Counted from the stretch's first letter, positions 17,966-27,280 are shown. The stretch is DNA of 32,650 bases from an uncultured Paraglaciecola sp. (GCF_913058035.1 NZ_CAJXPA010000036.1:1-32650); one strand, 5' to 3'. Translations and numbers: made by a program. The notes: generated from the sequence alone by a model not told the origin.

Positions 17966-18024
17966 CAATACTTCTCCAACCGATGAGTAACCTTATTAGA
18001 CCTCGATTTATAAACACCTAGACT
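17965..18024 (-). pseudogene. Relic of a second DUF6701 gene: C-terminal tail only
   Basis: Directly upstream of the DUF6701 gene, the minus strand reads SLGVYKSRSNKVTHRLEKY and then TGA. This aligns with the end of the intact gene (TFGIYNSGSNKIIHRLERY, then TGA) at 12 of 19 positions, with many identical codons. The relic's stop codon overlaps the start of the intact gene as TGATG, and the ribosome site GGAG of the intact gene is the Leu-Glu codons of the relic. Upstream the frame closes at a TAG (18057-18055), and the remaining DUF6701 domain is missing. The simplest reading is two translationally coupled tandem paralogues, the first of which has been deleted. Confidence 0.8.
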
Positions 18025-18294
18025 GACTGGTACATTTAGGTTTATTACAAAATGCTATTTAAGTTGTAAATAAACCGTAAGCCCACCCCAAAATATAGTC
18101 TACTTTGTCAAAGCGTGTTGCTTTTAACCACAAAATGAAATGACCTACAAAACCTGTGACTAGCAACGTTGATATTGCCTAGTTCCATAAGACCTACTTC
18201 CTATATTATCTTAGACAACACTTGTACCTGAAAATAACCTTTACCTATAATGTGGACTGACACCAGCGTAAATAGCAGGACAAAAATAGCCAGA

Positions 18295-18318
18295 TTGATC
18301 TGTTAATTGATCTGTTAA
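18295..18318. repeat. 12-bp tandem repeat, two copies
   Basis: TTGATCTGTTAA occurs twice head to tail and is followed by TT. It lies in the 1.3-kb gene-free stretch; no function is evident. Confidence 0.8.
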
Positions 18319-19126
18319 TTATGTGTTACGCCTTATCAATACTTCAATTGTATAGTCATGGTTATACCAAACACTATTAACCATAGACAACCAGTAAACA
18401 TAAACTCAATCAACGAAGATTGTAATTGTATTGCCCTTAAACATAGTCAATAGAACGCAAATAATCGCGATGAATGACATATAATTTAATGTTTGTTGAT
18501 TGGGACGTATCAATAGTAAAAACTAATTCTGGTATCGAACTAACGAAGCTTATGAGGGGTTTGTTGAACTGATAAAGCTCAACGTCTTTATATGGGGTAA
18601 ATCAGTGCCAATGATTTAATTGTTCAGTTATAAACTGATCTGAACCGAAGAATTTCATTATTTCAATTACTGCCATTTTTTATTATTTCCAATCGCCAGC
18701 AGGATTTTTTAGATAGTTGAAACTAATGCAAATACTATTTTTTTGTTTAAAATCAAGCGTTGAGTCGAGTAACAAAACTCCCTTAATAACTACTCATAAA
18801 ATATAAACACCTCAAGCCCAAAATTGCAGTTACTTTGACACAACCAGTGATCGATTTACCGCCCACGTGAATAATTATGTGCACTCATCGATGGGGTTTT
18901 AATTAAAAACTTTGTGATTAAGTTAAGCCCTTAAAAGTCAAGCATCAGGATCTTTTACAGCAGTGTGAATTGAGCATTCATTTACCTAATAGGTTAATTT
19001 AAGCAAAACAGTGATGGTAAAAAATATTTCTTTTACACATTTATAGGTATAGGCGAGATAAAAATAAATAAGGGCAAATTTACGCTAACAAATATGGCTA
19101 AACTAAATGATTAATAATAAAGTACA

Positions 19127-19157
19127 CCAGAGTATATCCAGAGTATATCCAGAGTAT
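19127..19157. repeat. 11-bp tandem repeat, 2.8 copies
   Basis: CCAGAGTATAT is repeated exactly twice and then partly (CCAGAGTAT). It lies about 170 bases beyond the end of the TrpD2-like gene. Confidence 0.85.
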
Positions 19158-19297
19158 TTTACAACAATTATTCATGGCTTCGCATTTCGCCATTTAACAG
19201 AAAAATTAAAATTAAACGTAAATATCGATGATTATAAACTGTGCTGAAACGAACTAAACATAAAGTAATAAAGAATGCGTTAATATTCATCGATGTT

Positions 19298-19335
19298 CAT
19301 TGATATATATCGATGTCTATCGATATATATCAATG
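19298..19335. terminator. 17-bp perfect inverted repeat over the end of the nitrate operon
   Basis: CATTGATATATATCGAT (19298-19314) and its exact reverse complement (19319-19335) flank a 4-base spacer, GTCT. The stop codon of the TrpD2-like gene (19332-19330) lies inside one arm. The stem is AT-rich and no U-tract follows on the minus strand, so it may protect the mRNA 3' end or bind a protein rather than terminate. Part of the arm (ATCGATGTTCATTG) is echoed just beyond it. Confidence 0.6.
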
Positions 19336-20385
19336 AGCGTAATGCTTGCCACTGGTATCAAAAGGTGTGGTGTCTAGTTCAATATCAGTCAGAATAACAG
19401 GCCATTTGATGTCACGCTTTTCCCACATTTGATGTGCTCGTTGATAAGCTTCTGTCCATTCGATATTGTCGATTAGTACTAACATCAAACTTAGCGTACC
19501 AACCACAGCATGATTCGCGTAAAGATCATCTACCTGACCTGTCCAAACCTCAATAAGCTGTTTGGGGTCCAGTTCTTGCGGTTTGGTAATAAATGTTTCA
19601 CAGGTGGCGGTCACTTCGCTACAATCTTGTTGCGCATTGCGACTGACATGTAAGGTCACATCTCGAAGTGGATTAAACTCAACTTCACCGCCCTCACCTC
19701 TAAAGCACAATACATTATCATCATTTAATAAGGCGGCGGTTTGGCGATGTTTTTCGTCAACCTTTCGGTGAAAAATACCTTGTAGACTATGTGCCGCATT
19801 AGACGGGTTTAACATTCTGGCCAATGTGTTGGCACATGAGCGCAAACCAAACTGCTCGCGCAATTGAATAATATCGTCGAGCTGTGGGTTAATTTGTTTT
19901 AAGTCCATATAAGCAAAACCATATCTGTCTAAAGCAATCTTTGCTTGCTCTGGGTTTTGTGACACATCGAAGCCTATTTGCGGCAACACTTCTTTAAGAT
20001 ACAAGCGTTTTGAGTCTGGTTCGTGCGTACCATGCAAAAATATACGTTTACCGCTTTGTGCCAACAGCATGACTGCCAACAAAAACCACGGTAAATGTCT
20101 GCGTTTACCCGCGTAACAGCCCATGTCTAAATCTACGGTAAGTTCAGATATTTTAGTTGGGGTGAACATGCGTAGCGCTCGACTAAAGCCAGCTAACTCT
20201 GCTGCTGTTTCTTCTCTAACACGCAACAACATCAAAAAAGCGCCTTTTTGTTCAGCTGTCGCTTGACCATTGATTACCATGCTCATAGCCTGTTCTGCTT
20301 CTTGCATAGTTAAAGTTCGTCCTGCTCTTTGGCCACGACCAATAATACGAATAAAGTCTTTAAAATATGTTGGGGTGTCTGACAT
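19330..20385 (-). CDS. TrpD2/YbiB-like protein (anthranilate phosphoribosyltransferase fold)
   Basis: The 351-residue protein has the TrpD/nucleoside phosphorylase layout: an N-terminal helical segment (IGRGQRAGRTLTMQEAEQAM, then GQATAEQKGAFLMLLRVREET) followed by an alpha/beta domain. The GTGGD phosphoribosyl-pyrophosphate loop of true TrpD is replaced by DMGCYAGKRRHLPWFL, as in the TrpD2/YbiB group, whose E. coli member binds nucleic acid instead of making tryptophan. LRSCANTLARMLNPSNA and HSLQGIFHRKVDEKH are also typical of the group. It is therefore unlikely to be tryptophan biosynthetic. It lies 90 bases downstream of cobA as the last gene of the nitrate cluster, an association I believe is common in marine gammaproteobacteria; its role there is unknown. 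Confidence 0.82.
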   Translation of the reverse strand: MSDTPTYFKDFIRIIGRGQRAGRTLTMQEAEQAMSMVINGQATAEQKGAFLMLLRVREETAAELAGFSRALRMFTPTKISELTVDLDMGCYAGKRRHLPWFLLAVMLLAQSGKRIFLHGTHEPDSKRLYLKEVLPQIGFDVSQNPEQAKIALDRYGFAYMDLKQINPQLDDIIQLREQFGLRSCANTLARMLNPSNAAHSLQGIFHRKVDEKHRQTAALLNDDNVLCFRGEGGEVEFNPLRDVTLHVSRNAQQDCSEVTATCETFITKPQELDPKQLIEVWTGQVDDLYANHAVVGTLSLMLVLIDNIEWTEAYQRAHQMWEKRDIKWPVILTDIELDTTPFDTSGKHYAH

Positions 20386-20475
20386 GGCTGAGTAAATTCT
20401 TATTGATTGTAGTGAGTAGTTTATCCTGAATAACGGATCTAGATAACCAAAGATGTCATCATCTAATCGTATTAG

Positions 20476-21453
20476 TTAAGCCTTCTTGCTTACAGCGTTT
20501 TGTGACTGCGATAACAAGGATAAACTAACCACATGACGTTTGTTTACCACTTCACCCACTATTGTCACAGCTGGGCCTTGAAAGTTTTGTTCTGTCACTC
20601 GTTGTGCAATATTTTTTACCGTGCCGATACATACTTTCTGCTGTGCTGTTGAAGCCTGATCAATCACCGCTACAGGGGTGTTTTCTGGTAACCCGTGAGT
20701 TTTGAGGCGCTGCATAATAATATCTATCCGTTTAAGCCCCATATAAAATACTAATGTTTCGCGATTAGTCGAACAAGCCGATACATTGGCTCCAGCCACC
20801 AGTGCTTGCCAATTTGGTTCATCTATCAACGATTTTAGTTCGCCTGTGGATGATTTTACTGATTTTAAATGCGCAGTGATAAAACGTACCGATTGCGCAC
20901 ATTCTCTGTGTGTCAGTGGAATACCCGCATAAGCTGATGCGCCTGATGCAGCCGTAATACCCGGTACTATAGCAAAGTCAATTTGGTGCTGCGTTAAGAT
21001 GTCACATTCTTCTGCTGCTCTGGCAAAAATAGCAGGGTCACCCCCTTTTAAACGCACTATGTTTTTACCAGTTAGTGCAACTTGTACCATTAACTGACAA
21101 ATATCAGCTTGTTGCATACTGTGGTGTCCACACTTTTTACCCACAAACACCCGTTCAACATGACGCGGGATCATATTGATAATGTCTGGATTAACTAACC
21201 AGTCATACATCACCACATCGGCTTGTTGGATCAACCGATGGGCTTTTAAGGTCAGTAACTCTGCATCACCAGGTCCTGCCCCTATCAAATAAACATGGCC
21301 TTTTGCTGCTCGCTTATATTTTTGAATCAACTTATTATTGAAATATTCGTTAATCCAACGAGGCCATTGATGGCGAGGATTGTCGTAATGGCCCAATAAA
21401 AACTGCTGAAGTCTCGCCAAACCCCATGGTAGTAATGTATTTTCGGTATTCAC
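20476..21453 (-). CDS. cobA: Uroporphyrinogen-III C-methyltransferase (SUMT)
   Basis: SUMT methylates uroporphyrinogen III twice with S-adenosylmethionine to give precorrin-2, the precursor of siroheme. Motifs seen are YLIGAGPGDAELLTLKA (from about residue 54), VMYDWLV, VRLKGGDPAIFARAAEE, PGITAASGASAYAGIPLTHR, VFYMGL and GPAVTIVGEVV. The 325-residue protein has an N-terminal extension of about 50 residues (rich in Trp, Arg and Gln) ahead of the catalytic domain, but no precorrin-2 dehydrogenase/ferrochelatase (CysG N-terminal) domain, so siroheme completion must be done elsewhere. The GTG start at 21453 overlaps the nasA stop (GTGA). Its place in the nirB-nirD-nasA operon fits supply of siroheme to NirB. 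Confidence 0.94.
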   Translation of the reverse strand: MNTENTLLPWGLARLQQFLLGHYDNPRHQWPRWINEYFNNKLIQKYKRAAKGHVYLIGAGPGDAELLTLKAHRLIQQADVVMYDWLVNPDIINMIPRHVERVFVGKKCGHHSMQQADICQLMVQVALTGKNIVRLKGGDPAIFARAAEECDILTQHQIDFAIVPGITAASGASAYAGIPLTHRECAQSVRFITAHLKSVKSSTGELKSLIDEPNWQALVAGANVSACSTNRETLVFYMGLKRIDIIMQRLKTHGLPENTPVAVIDQASTAQQKVCIGTVKNIAQRVTEQNFQGPAVTIVGEVVNKRHVVSLSLLSQSQNAVSKKA

Positions 21454-24251
21454 GATATGGCCTCCAAAGCAATTAATTGGTCTTGTTCGATAAAGAATTT
21501 ATTTGGCTTATATTGTTTTACCATTTGGCTTAGCTCGGATTTACACGAGCCACAATTAGTTCCACACTGAAGCAAACGACCTAGACTGTCTACTGAGTTA
21601 CAACCTGCTTTAATAGCATCAATAATGGTGTTTTCACCCACCTTAAAACAGCTACACACCAACTTACCTTGTTTGAATTGCTTATCAGGTTGTTGATTGA
21701 GTAAGCCATGAAGCTGTTCAGACGTGACGTTTTTGCTGTTGAGTAAACTATCGATCCAACTGGGATCAACGTCAATATGATTGGGCGTGATTAACAGAAT
21801 TAACGTCGTCACACCTTGTCGCATAGCGCAGATGCTATTTAAAATTGTACCTGAAGCACCTATCCATTCGTCATAAAGTGGTAACTGCAATTGCAAGTTA
21901 CGTTTGATAACAGCTAGCGGTTGATCGGTGGCAAAAAACACTAGCTGTCCTTTTTCCACTGGACTAGTAACAAAATAATCAAAATATTCACGCAACCATT
22001 CAACCTTTAGATCTTGCTGAATAAATAATTGTCCGTAATGTTGATAAGTGACTTTTTGAAGGTTAACTGCTGCGTGCTTAAGTTCAGGTTGGCCGGATAT
22101 TTTATCGTTAGCATCAGTATAAAGTGAAGTAATAGAAGCACTGGAAGCATTGCTGGCACTCCAATGAATAGGCGCAAAAACTTCTCCCTGACGTTGATTG
22201 TTGTCGATGACTATTGGAAGCATGACTTGATTTTTCTGGCGGTAATGAAGAGTTGTGTTTTGCAAATGCGCTGCGTTATTAAAATGCGCCGCGCTAAGGC
22301 TAACTAAATCATTGTTATTCAGCATTAAGCTTTCAGCATCTTTAACATGAATAGCCAAATACGGACGGTTGATGTGAGCAGTTAATTCAGACGATTTGCC
22401 GGTACGTGTCATGCTATGCCACTGGTCTCGGACCCGACCACTGTTGAGTATAAACGGAAAGTAACTGTTTGTTAGTTGCTCAGGGGCAACAAATTCGGTA
22501 ACAACAAACTGCGCTTTGCCAGATTGGGTGTAAAATTTTCCGTCGGTGAATAATCGTTTTGTACCATCAGGAGCCGACTTATTGACTGGCCATTGCACAG
22601 GCCTTAAACGGTTATATTGTGTTTCTGTTATGTTACATAAAGCAGATAGGTCTAAGTCTCGGCTACCTTGATTATCTGCCTTTGTTAAGCCTGTATATTC
22701 GGCAAATATTTCACTGGGTGAATCGAAGTTAAAACCGCTAGTAAAACCCATAGCTTTGGCTACGTCACACATGATTTTCCAGTCGTGTTTGGCTTCACCT
22801 GGGGCGGGTAACAAGCCACGCTGACGCGAAATGCGTCGCTCTGAATTGGTTACAGTGCCATCTTTTTCTGACCATCCAGTAGCGGGTAAAGCAATATGGG
22901 CATAATCAAGAGTGTCGTTTTTGGACACACATTCAGACACCACCACCAGCTCACATTTCTTTAATGCTTTGGCAATTTTTTGTCTGTTAGGCATACTCAC
23001 CATTGGATTTGTCGCCATGATCCAAACTGCTTTGACTTTACCATTATTGATATTTTCAAATAAATCGACAGCTTTAAAGCCGGGTTTATCGGCTATAGTT
23101 GGTGACTGCCAATAATTTTGAACTGTTTGACGGTGCTCAGGGTTTTCAATATTCATATGACAAGCCAACATATTGGCTAAACCACCCACTTCACGACCGC
23201 CCATAGCATTAGGTTGACCCGTTAACGAAAACGGCCCGCATCCCTCACGGCCAATTTTACCCGTGGCTAAATGACTGTTGATAATACTGTTCGCTTTGTC
23301 TGTACCAGAGCTAGATTGATTTACTCCCATACAATAGGCAGTGACCACTTTATCAGTTTGACTAAAAAGTTTGTAGAAGCTGAGTAGCTGTAATTCAGTG
23401 ACGTCACATTGTTTAGCAACTTTATCAATAGTCCATGGTGCGCAGTTATTTAATACCTTTGCAAAGCCTTGGGTATAGGACGAAATATAACTGATATCCA
23501 ATGTATCATGGGCGGCCAAATAAGCTAATAAACCGTTAAACAACACTACATCAGTACCAGGTTTAATCGCTAGGTGTATATCGGCTAACTCTGACGTAGC
23601 GGTCCTTCGCGGATCGATTGTCACTACTTGCATATCAGGATTAAGTTTTTTAGCTCTTTCGATGCGTTGAAATAATACGGGGTGTGTCCAAGCAGCATTA
23701 GAGCCCACCAAGATCAATAATTCGGCTTGCTCTAAGTCTTCATAACAACAAGGTACCGCATCGGCACCAAAAGCACGTTGATAAGCAGCCACAGCAGACG
23801 ACATACACAGTCGAGAATTAGTATCGATATTGGCACTGCCTATGTAACCTTTCATCAATTTGTTGGCAATATAATAGTCTTCTGTCAAAAGCTGCCCTGA
23901 TACATAAAACGCAACAGAATCAGGTCCATGCTGAGCAATGATCTGATTCAGTTTACTGGCAGCGTGAGTAATGGCATCATCCCAACTAGCTTTTTTATTA
24001 TTGATCATCGGGCTCAATAAACGACCTGATATCGTGTTCGTTTCCAAAAGTTTGCTACCCTTTACACACAAACGTCCAAAGTTTGCCGGGTGATCGCTAC
24101 TGCCTCTTAAGTCTGTTAACTTTTTATCAGCGTTGGCATCAGCTTCAATGGTTACATCGACACCACAACCCACGCCGCAATATGGACAAGTAGTGCTAAA
24201 CAGTGACGCATTACATTTATTTTCTTTAGGCATAGAACAACTAGAAGACAT
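21450..24251 (-). CDS. nasA: Assimilatory nitrate reductase catalytic subunit
   Basis: NasA reduces nitrate to nitrite in the cytoplasm using a molybdenum bis-MGD cofactor. The N-terminal [4Fe-4S] site is CPYCGVGC plus a later Cys (RLCVKGSKL). Molybdopterin oxidoreductase motifs follow, for example DTNSRLCMSSAV, GSNAAWTHPV, TIDPRRTATSELADIHL, GQPNAMGGREVGGLANMLA and LALPATGWSEKDGTVTNSERRIS-like residues, then a C-terminal molybdopterin-binding region (NSGRVRDQWHSMTRTGK). A BFD-like [2Fe-2S] domain closes the protein (LVCSCFKVGENTI, then CGTNCGSC), as in Klebsiella-type NasA. ATG 24251 gives 933 residues; an in-frame TTG at 24254, directly after the nirD stop, is an alternative. No good ribosome site is visible, so coupling to nirD is likely. 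No NasC-type electron-transfer subunit is encoded here. Confidence 0.96.
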   Translation of the reverse strand: MSSSCSMPKENKCNASLFSTTCPYCGVGCGVDVTIEADANADKKLTDLRGSSDHPANFGRLCVKGSKLLETNTISGRLLSPMINNKKASWDDAITHAASKLNQIIAQHGPDSVAFYVSGQLLTEDYYIANKLMKGYIGSANIDTNSRLCMSSAVAAYQRAFGADAVPCCYEDLEQAELLILVGSNAAWTHPVLFQRIERAKKLNPDMQVVTIDPRRTATSELADIHLAIKPGTDVVLFNGLLAYLAAHDTLDISYISSYTQGFAKVLNNCAPWTIDKVAKQCDVTELQLLSFYKLFSQTDKVVTAYCMGVNQSSSGTDKANSIINSHLATGKIGREGCGPFSLTGQPNAMGGREVGGLANMLACHMNIENPEHRQTVQNYWQSPTIADKPGFKAVDLFENINNGKVKAVWIMATNPMVSMPNRQKIAKALKKCELVVVSECVSKNDTLDYAHIALPATGWSEKDGTVTNSERRISRQRGLLPAPGEAKHDWKIMCDVAKAMGFTSGFNFDSPSEIFAEYTGLTKADNQGSRDLDLSALCNITETQYNRLRPVQWPVNKSAPDGTKRLFTDGKFYTQSGKAQFVVTEFVAPEQLTNSYFPFILNSGRVRDQWHSMTRTGKSSELTAHINRPYLAIHVKDAESLMLNNNDLVSLSAAHFNNAAHLQNTTLHYRQKNQVMLPIVIDNNQRQGEVFAPIHWSASNASSASITSLYTDANDKISGQPELKHAAVNLQKVTYQHYGQLFIQQDLKVEWLREYFDYFVTSPVEKGQLVFFATDQPLAVIKRNLQLQLPLYDEWIGASGTILNSICAMRQGVTTLILLITPNHIDVDPSWIDSLLNSKNVTSEQLHGLLNQQPDKQFKQGKLVCSCFKVGENTIIDAIKAGCNSVDSLGRLLQCGTNCGSCKSELSQMVKQYKPNKFFIEQDQLIALEAIS

Positions 24252-24254
24252 CAA

Positions 24255-24602
24255 TCAATCAACCAACTGCAACTGCACTTGATCTTTTTCGATACGCACC
24301 GGATAAACAACCAACTTAACCGCAGCATCATCTAAACACTGGCCTGACTCTAAGCAATAACGCTGTTTATATAAGGGAGAGATAACCACTTTTGCGTCTT
24401 GCACAGAACCCAACAATCCACGATACAACACATTAGCCTTGCCAATAGGATCCCAGTTGCTGACTGCAAAAATGTGTTCAGCACTGACGCTTTTTATTTT
24501 AAATAAAGCAATTTGTTGTTTATTTAAAAAAGCGCAAACCCCAGAGTTATCAACCAAGTCACTATCGCTGCATACTGTAATCCAACTATCTTGTGCACTC
24601 AT
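24255..24602 (-). CDS. nirD: Nitrite reductase (NADH) small subunit
   Basis: NirD is the small, Rieske-fold subunit of the cytoplasmic NADH-dependent nitrite reductase. At 115 residues it matches the E. coli length (108) and pattern: VCAFLNKQQIALFKI, FAVSNWDPIGKANVLYRGLLG and VISPLYKQRYCLESGQCLDD. As in E. coli NirD, the Rieske cluster ligands (C-x-H, C-x2-H) are absent, so it probably carries no [2Fe-2S] centre. The ATG is preceded by AAGGAGAA, a strong ribosome site that overlaps the nirB stop 11 bases upstream. The stop is immediately followed by the nasA start region. Confidence 0.95.
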   Translation of the reverse strand: MSAQDSWITVCSDSDLVDNSGVCAFLNKQQIALFKIKSVSAEHIFAVSNWDPIGKANVLYRGLLGSVQDAKVVISPLYKQRYCLESGQCLDDAAVKLVVYPVRIEKDQVQLQLVD

Positions 24603-24613
24603 AACATTTCTCC

Positions 24614-27244
24614 TTAAACTATTTCTGTAGCAAATTCAGTAACAACAGCCGCATCTTTTTCTAGATTGTTTTGTAATTGAATAAGGGACTGTTTTTCTAT
24701 TTCAGTAGCTGGACGAATTTGTTCTCGCTCTTCAACAAATACGATGTTCATATCAGACTCTTCACTGTTAACAAACTGACGAAAGCGTTTACGCGATTGC
24801 TCGTTTTCAATTGCGGTTTTCCATTCACACTGATAGGTATCGACCACATGTTGCATTTGTGCTTCAAGCTCTTCGCCTAAGCCCAGAGAGTCTGCAATCA
24901 CCACTTCTTGTAAATACGCCAAACCGCCTTCTAGATTTTCCATCCATACCGAGGTTCGTTGTAGACGGTCACCCGTTCTAACGTAAAACATCAATACTCG
25001 GTCTATATATTTAACTAAGGTTGCGGTGTCTAAATCAGTAGCAAACAAATCACCATGCCGCGGTTTCATGCCACCGTTGCCACAAACATAAAGATTCCAA
25101 CCGTTTTCAGTGGCTATAATGCCAATGTCTTTGCTTTGCGCTTCGGCGCATTCGCGGGTACAACCTGATACAGCAAATTTTATTTTGTGCGGCGCACGCA
25201 GACCTTTGTAGCGATTTTCTAACTCAATAGCTTGACCAACTGAATCTTGCACACCATATCGACACCAATTACTCCCTACACATGACTTCACTGTTCGTAG
25301 TGCTTTGGCATAAGCATGGCCTGTCTCAAAACCGGCATCGATCAATGTTTGCCAAATAGCCGGTAATTGCTCCACGCGGGCCCCAAATAAATCGATGCGT
25401 TGACCTCCAGTGATCTTGGTATACAATTTATAATCTTTTGCTACCTGACCTAACACAATTAGTTTTTCTGGGGTGATTTCGCCACCAGCAATGCGCGGAA
25501 TGACAGAGTAAGTCCCATCTTTTTGCATATTACCGAGGTAAGTATCGTTGGTATCTTGCAAACTGACATGATCGGGCTTGAGAACGAAGTCGTTCCAAAC
25601 TGAGGCTAAAATCGATGCGGTGACAGGCTTACAAATTTCACAGCCTAAACCTTTACCGTGTTTAGCGATTAAGTCATCAAATGTTTTGATGCTACTTACT
25701 TTGACTAGATGAAACATTTCTTGACGTGAGTAAGCGAAGTGCTCACAAATATCTTTTTTTACTTCAACGCCGCGTTTGGTTAGTTCGCTATCCACTACTG
25801 TTTTTAACAATGCAGTGCATCCACCGCAACCTGTGCTGGCTTTGGTGCATGATTTGATATCAGCTAAGTTGCAACTACCTGTATCAAAAGCGGCAATGAT
25901 GTCGCCTTTTGATACGTTGTGACACGAACAAATAGTAGCTGTGTTCGGTAATGCATCGACACCAAGCGCAGGCGCTACGTCGGCACCTGCTGGTAAAATC
26001 AGGCTTTCTGGATATTCAGGTAATTCAATATTGTTTAATGCGTATTGCAATAATGTATCGTAATCGCTGGTGTCACCAATCAATACTGCACCTAGTAATT
26101 TTTTCTGTTGAGCATCCACCACGATCTTTTTGTAAATTTCTAATGGCTGGTTTTCGTAGGTGTAACAAAGTGCTCCATCAGTCTTAGCATGCGCATCACC
26201 AATCGAACCAACCTCTACACCCATCAATTTTAATTTGGTACTCATATCAGCACCTTGAAAAATGACATCTCCACCAATAATATGACTAGCTGCGGCTCTG
26301 GCCATGGTGTAACCAGGTGAAACTAAACCAAAAATAAAGTTATTCCATAAAGCACATTCACCAATGGCGTAAATATCAGGATCACTGGTTAAACATTGAT
26401 CGTTAATCACTATGCCACCGCGCTCTCCTATGGCGATATCAAATTCACGGGCCAAGGTATCTTGTGGGCGAATACCCGCCGAGAACAGAATCATGTCGGT
26501 TTCTAACACTTCACCATCAGCAAAACACATTTTGTAACGACAAGTTTCACCGGCTTCGATGCTTTGTGTCGCTTTTTGGGTGTGCACCTTTACGCCAAGG
26601 GCTTCTATTTTACTGCGTAATACTCGTCCACCGCCAGTATCGACTTGCACAGCCATTAATTGCGGTGCAAATTCGACAACATGAGTTTGAAGTCCTGCTT
26701 CTTTTAAAGCGTTAGCTGCTTCTAAACCGAGTAAGCCACCACCCACCACCACACCGACTTTACTGACAGCAGCTGAAGCGCTGATATCTTCAAGATCTTC
26801 AATGGTCCGGTAGACCAAACAATGAGGTTGGTCGTTGCCTGTTATAGGTGGTACAAAAGGATAAGAGCCAGTAGATAGCACAAGTTTGTCATATTCAAAT
26901 ATGTCGCCCGCTTCAGTAGTAACTAATTTAGCTGACTTATCGATACTGATAACTTTGGCATCTACTGCAAACTTAATATTATGTTGTTGATAATATTCTG
27001 GTGTAGTTAATGCTAATTCTTCAGCCGTCTTTCCAGAAAAATACTCGGATAAATGAACACGGTCATAAGCAAGCCTTGGCTCTGCTGACAGTACCACGAC
27101 ATCTGATTGAATATTATTGTCTGCTTTGGCCGACAAATTGTTTTCTTTTATCAGTTGGTCGACAAAATGATGACCCACCATGCCATTACCTACTACTACT
27201 ATTCGCATGTTATTCCCGTTGTACACATTATTTAAGTCCGACAT
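24614..27244 (-). CDS. nirB: Nitrite reductase (NADH) large subunit
   Basis: NirB catalyses the six-electron reduction of nitrite to ammonium in the cytoplasm. From the N-terminus it has an FAD/NAD(P)-binding reductase domain (VVVGNGMVGHHFV at 16-28; VGVVVGGGLLGLEAANAL at 163-180), a BFD-like [2Fe-2S] domain (Cys439, 441, 473, 476), a nitrite/sulfite reductase ferredoxin-like half-domain and the siroheme-[4Fe-4S] site with Cys655, 661, 695 and 699 (SCVGSNWCRYG and SGCTRECAEAQ). Length 876 compares with 847 in E. coli. ATG 27244 is supported by AGAGGT six bases upstream; M13 (27208) would start nearer the domain but lacks a ribosome site. It is the first gene of the nirB-nirD-nasA-cobA operon and is preceded by an attenuator-like leader. 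Confidence 0.97.
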   Translation of the reverse strand: MSDLNNVYNGNNMRIVVVGNGMVGHHFVDQLIKENNLSAKADNNIQSDVVVLSAEPRLAYDRVHLSEYFSGKTAEELALTTPEYYQQHNIKFAVDAKVISIDKSAKLVTTEAGDIFEYDKLVLSTGSYPFVPPITGNDQPHCLVYRTIEDLEDISASAAVSKVGVVVGGGLLGLEAANALKEAGLQTHVVEFAPQLMAVQVDTGGGRVLRSKIEALGVKVHTQKATQSIEAGETCRYKMCFADGEVLETDMILFSAGIRPQDTLAREFDIAIGERGGIVINDQCLTSDPDIYAIGECALWNNFIFGLVSPGYTMARAAASHIIGGDVIFQGADMSTKLKLMGVEVGSIGDAHAKTDGALCYTYENQPLEIYKKIVVDAQQKKLLGAVLIGDTSDYDTLLQYALNNIELPEYPESLILPAGADVAPALGVDALPNTATICSCHNVSKGDIIAAFDTGSCNLADIKSCTKASTGCGGCTALLKTVVDSELTKRGVEVKKDICEHFAYSRQEMFHLVKVSSIKTFDDLIAKHGKGLGCEICKPVTASILASVWNDFVLKPDHVSLQDTNDTYLGNMQKDGTYSVIPRIAGGEITPEKLIVLGQVAKDYKLYTKITGGQRIDLFGARVEQLPAIWQTLIDAGFETGHAYAKALRTVKSCVGSNWCRYGVQDSVGQAIELENRYKGLRAPHKIKFAVSGCTRECAEAQSKDIGIIATENGWNLYVCGNGGMKPRHGDLFATDLDTATLVKYIDRVLMFYVRTGDRLQRTSVWMENLEGGLAYLQEVVIADSLGLGEELEAQMQHVVDTYQCEWKTAIENEQSRKRFRQFVNSEESDMNIVFVEEREQIRPATEIEKQSLIQLQNNLEKDAAVVTEFATEIV

Positions 27245-27280
27245 GAGTCACCTCTGCATGTTTTTACATTTCTTGTGCGC

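Larger units (their letters stand above)
18025..19297. other. 1.3-kb AT-rich stretch without a recognisable gene
   Basis: No frame of useful length with family resemblance was found on either strand. The stretch holds two short tandem repeats (18295-18318 and 19127-19157) and several short open frames. One minus-strand frame at 18178-18059 is open for 39 codons with hydrophobic stretches (FVGHFILWL, YILGWAYGLF) but lacks an ATG. It is best described as probable decayed coding DNA plus the distal upstream region of the DUF6701 gene. Confidence 0.55.

Noticed and set aside
18108-18188. Possible 26-residue minus-strand mini-gene (MELGNINVAS...) with a ribosome-site-like AGTAGG
   Set aside because: Too short, no recognisable family, and it overlaps another equally open frame; nothing supports expression.
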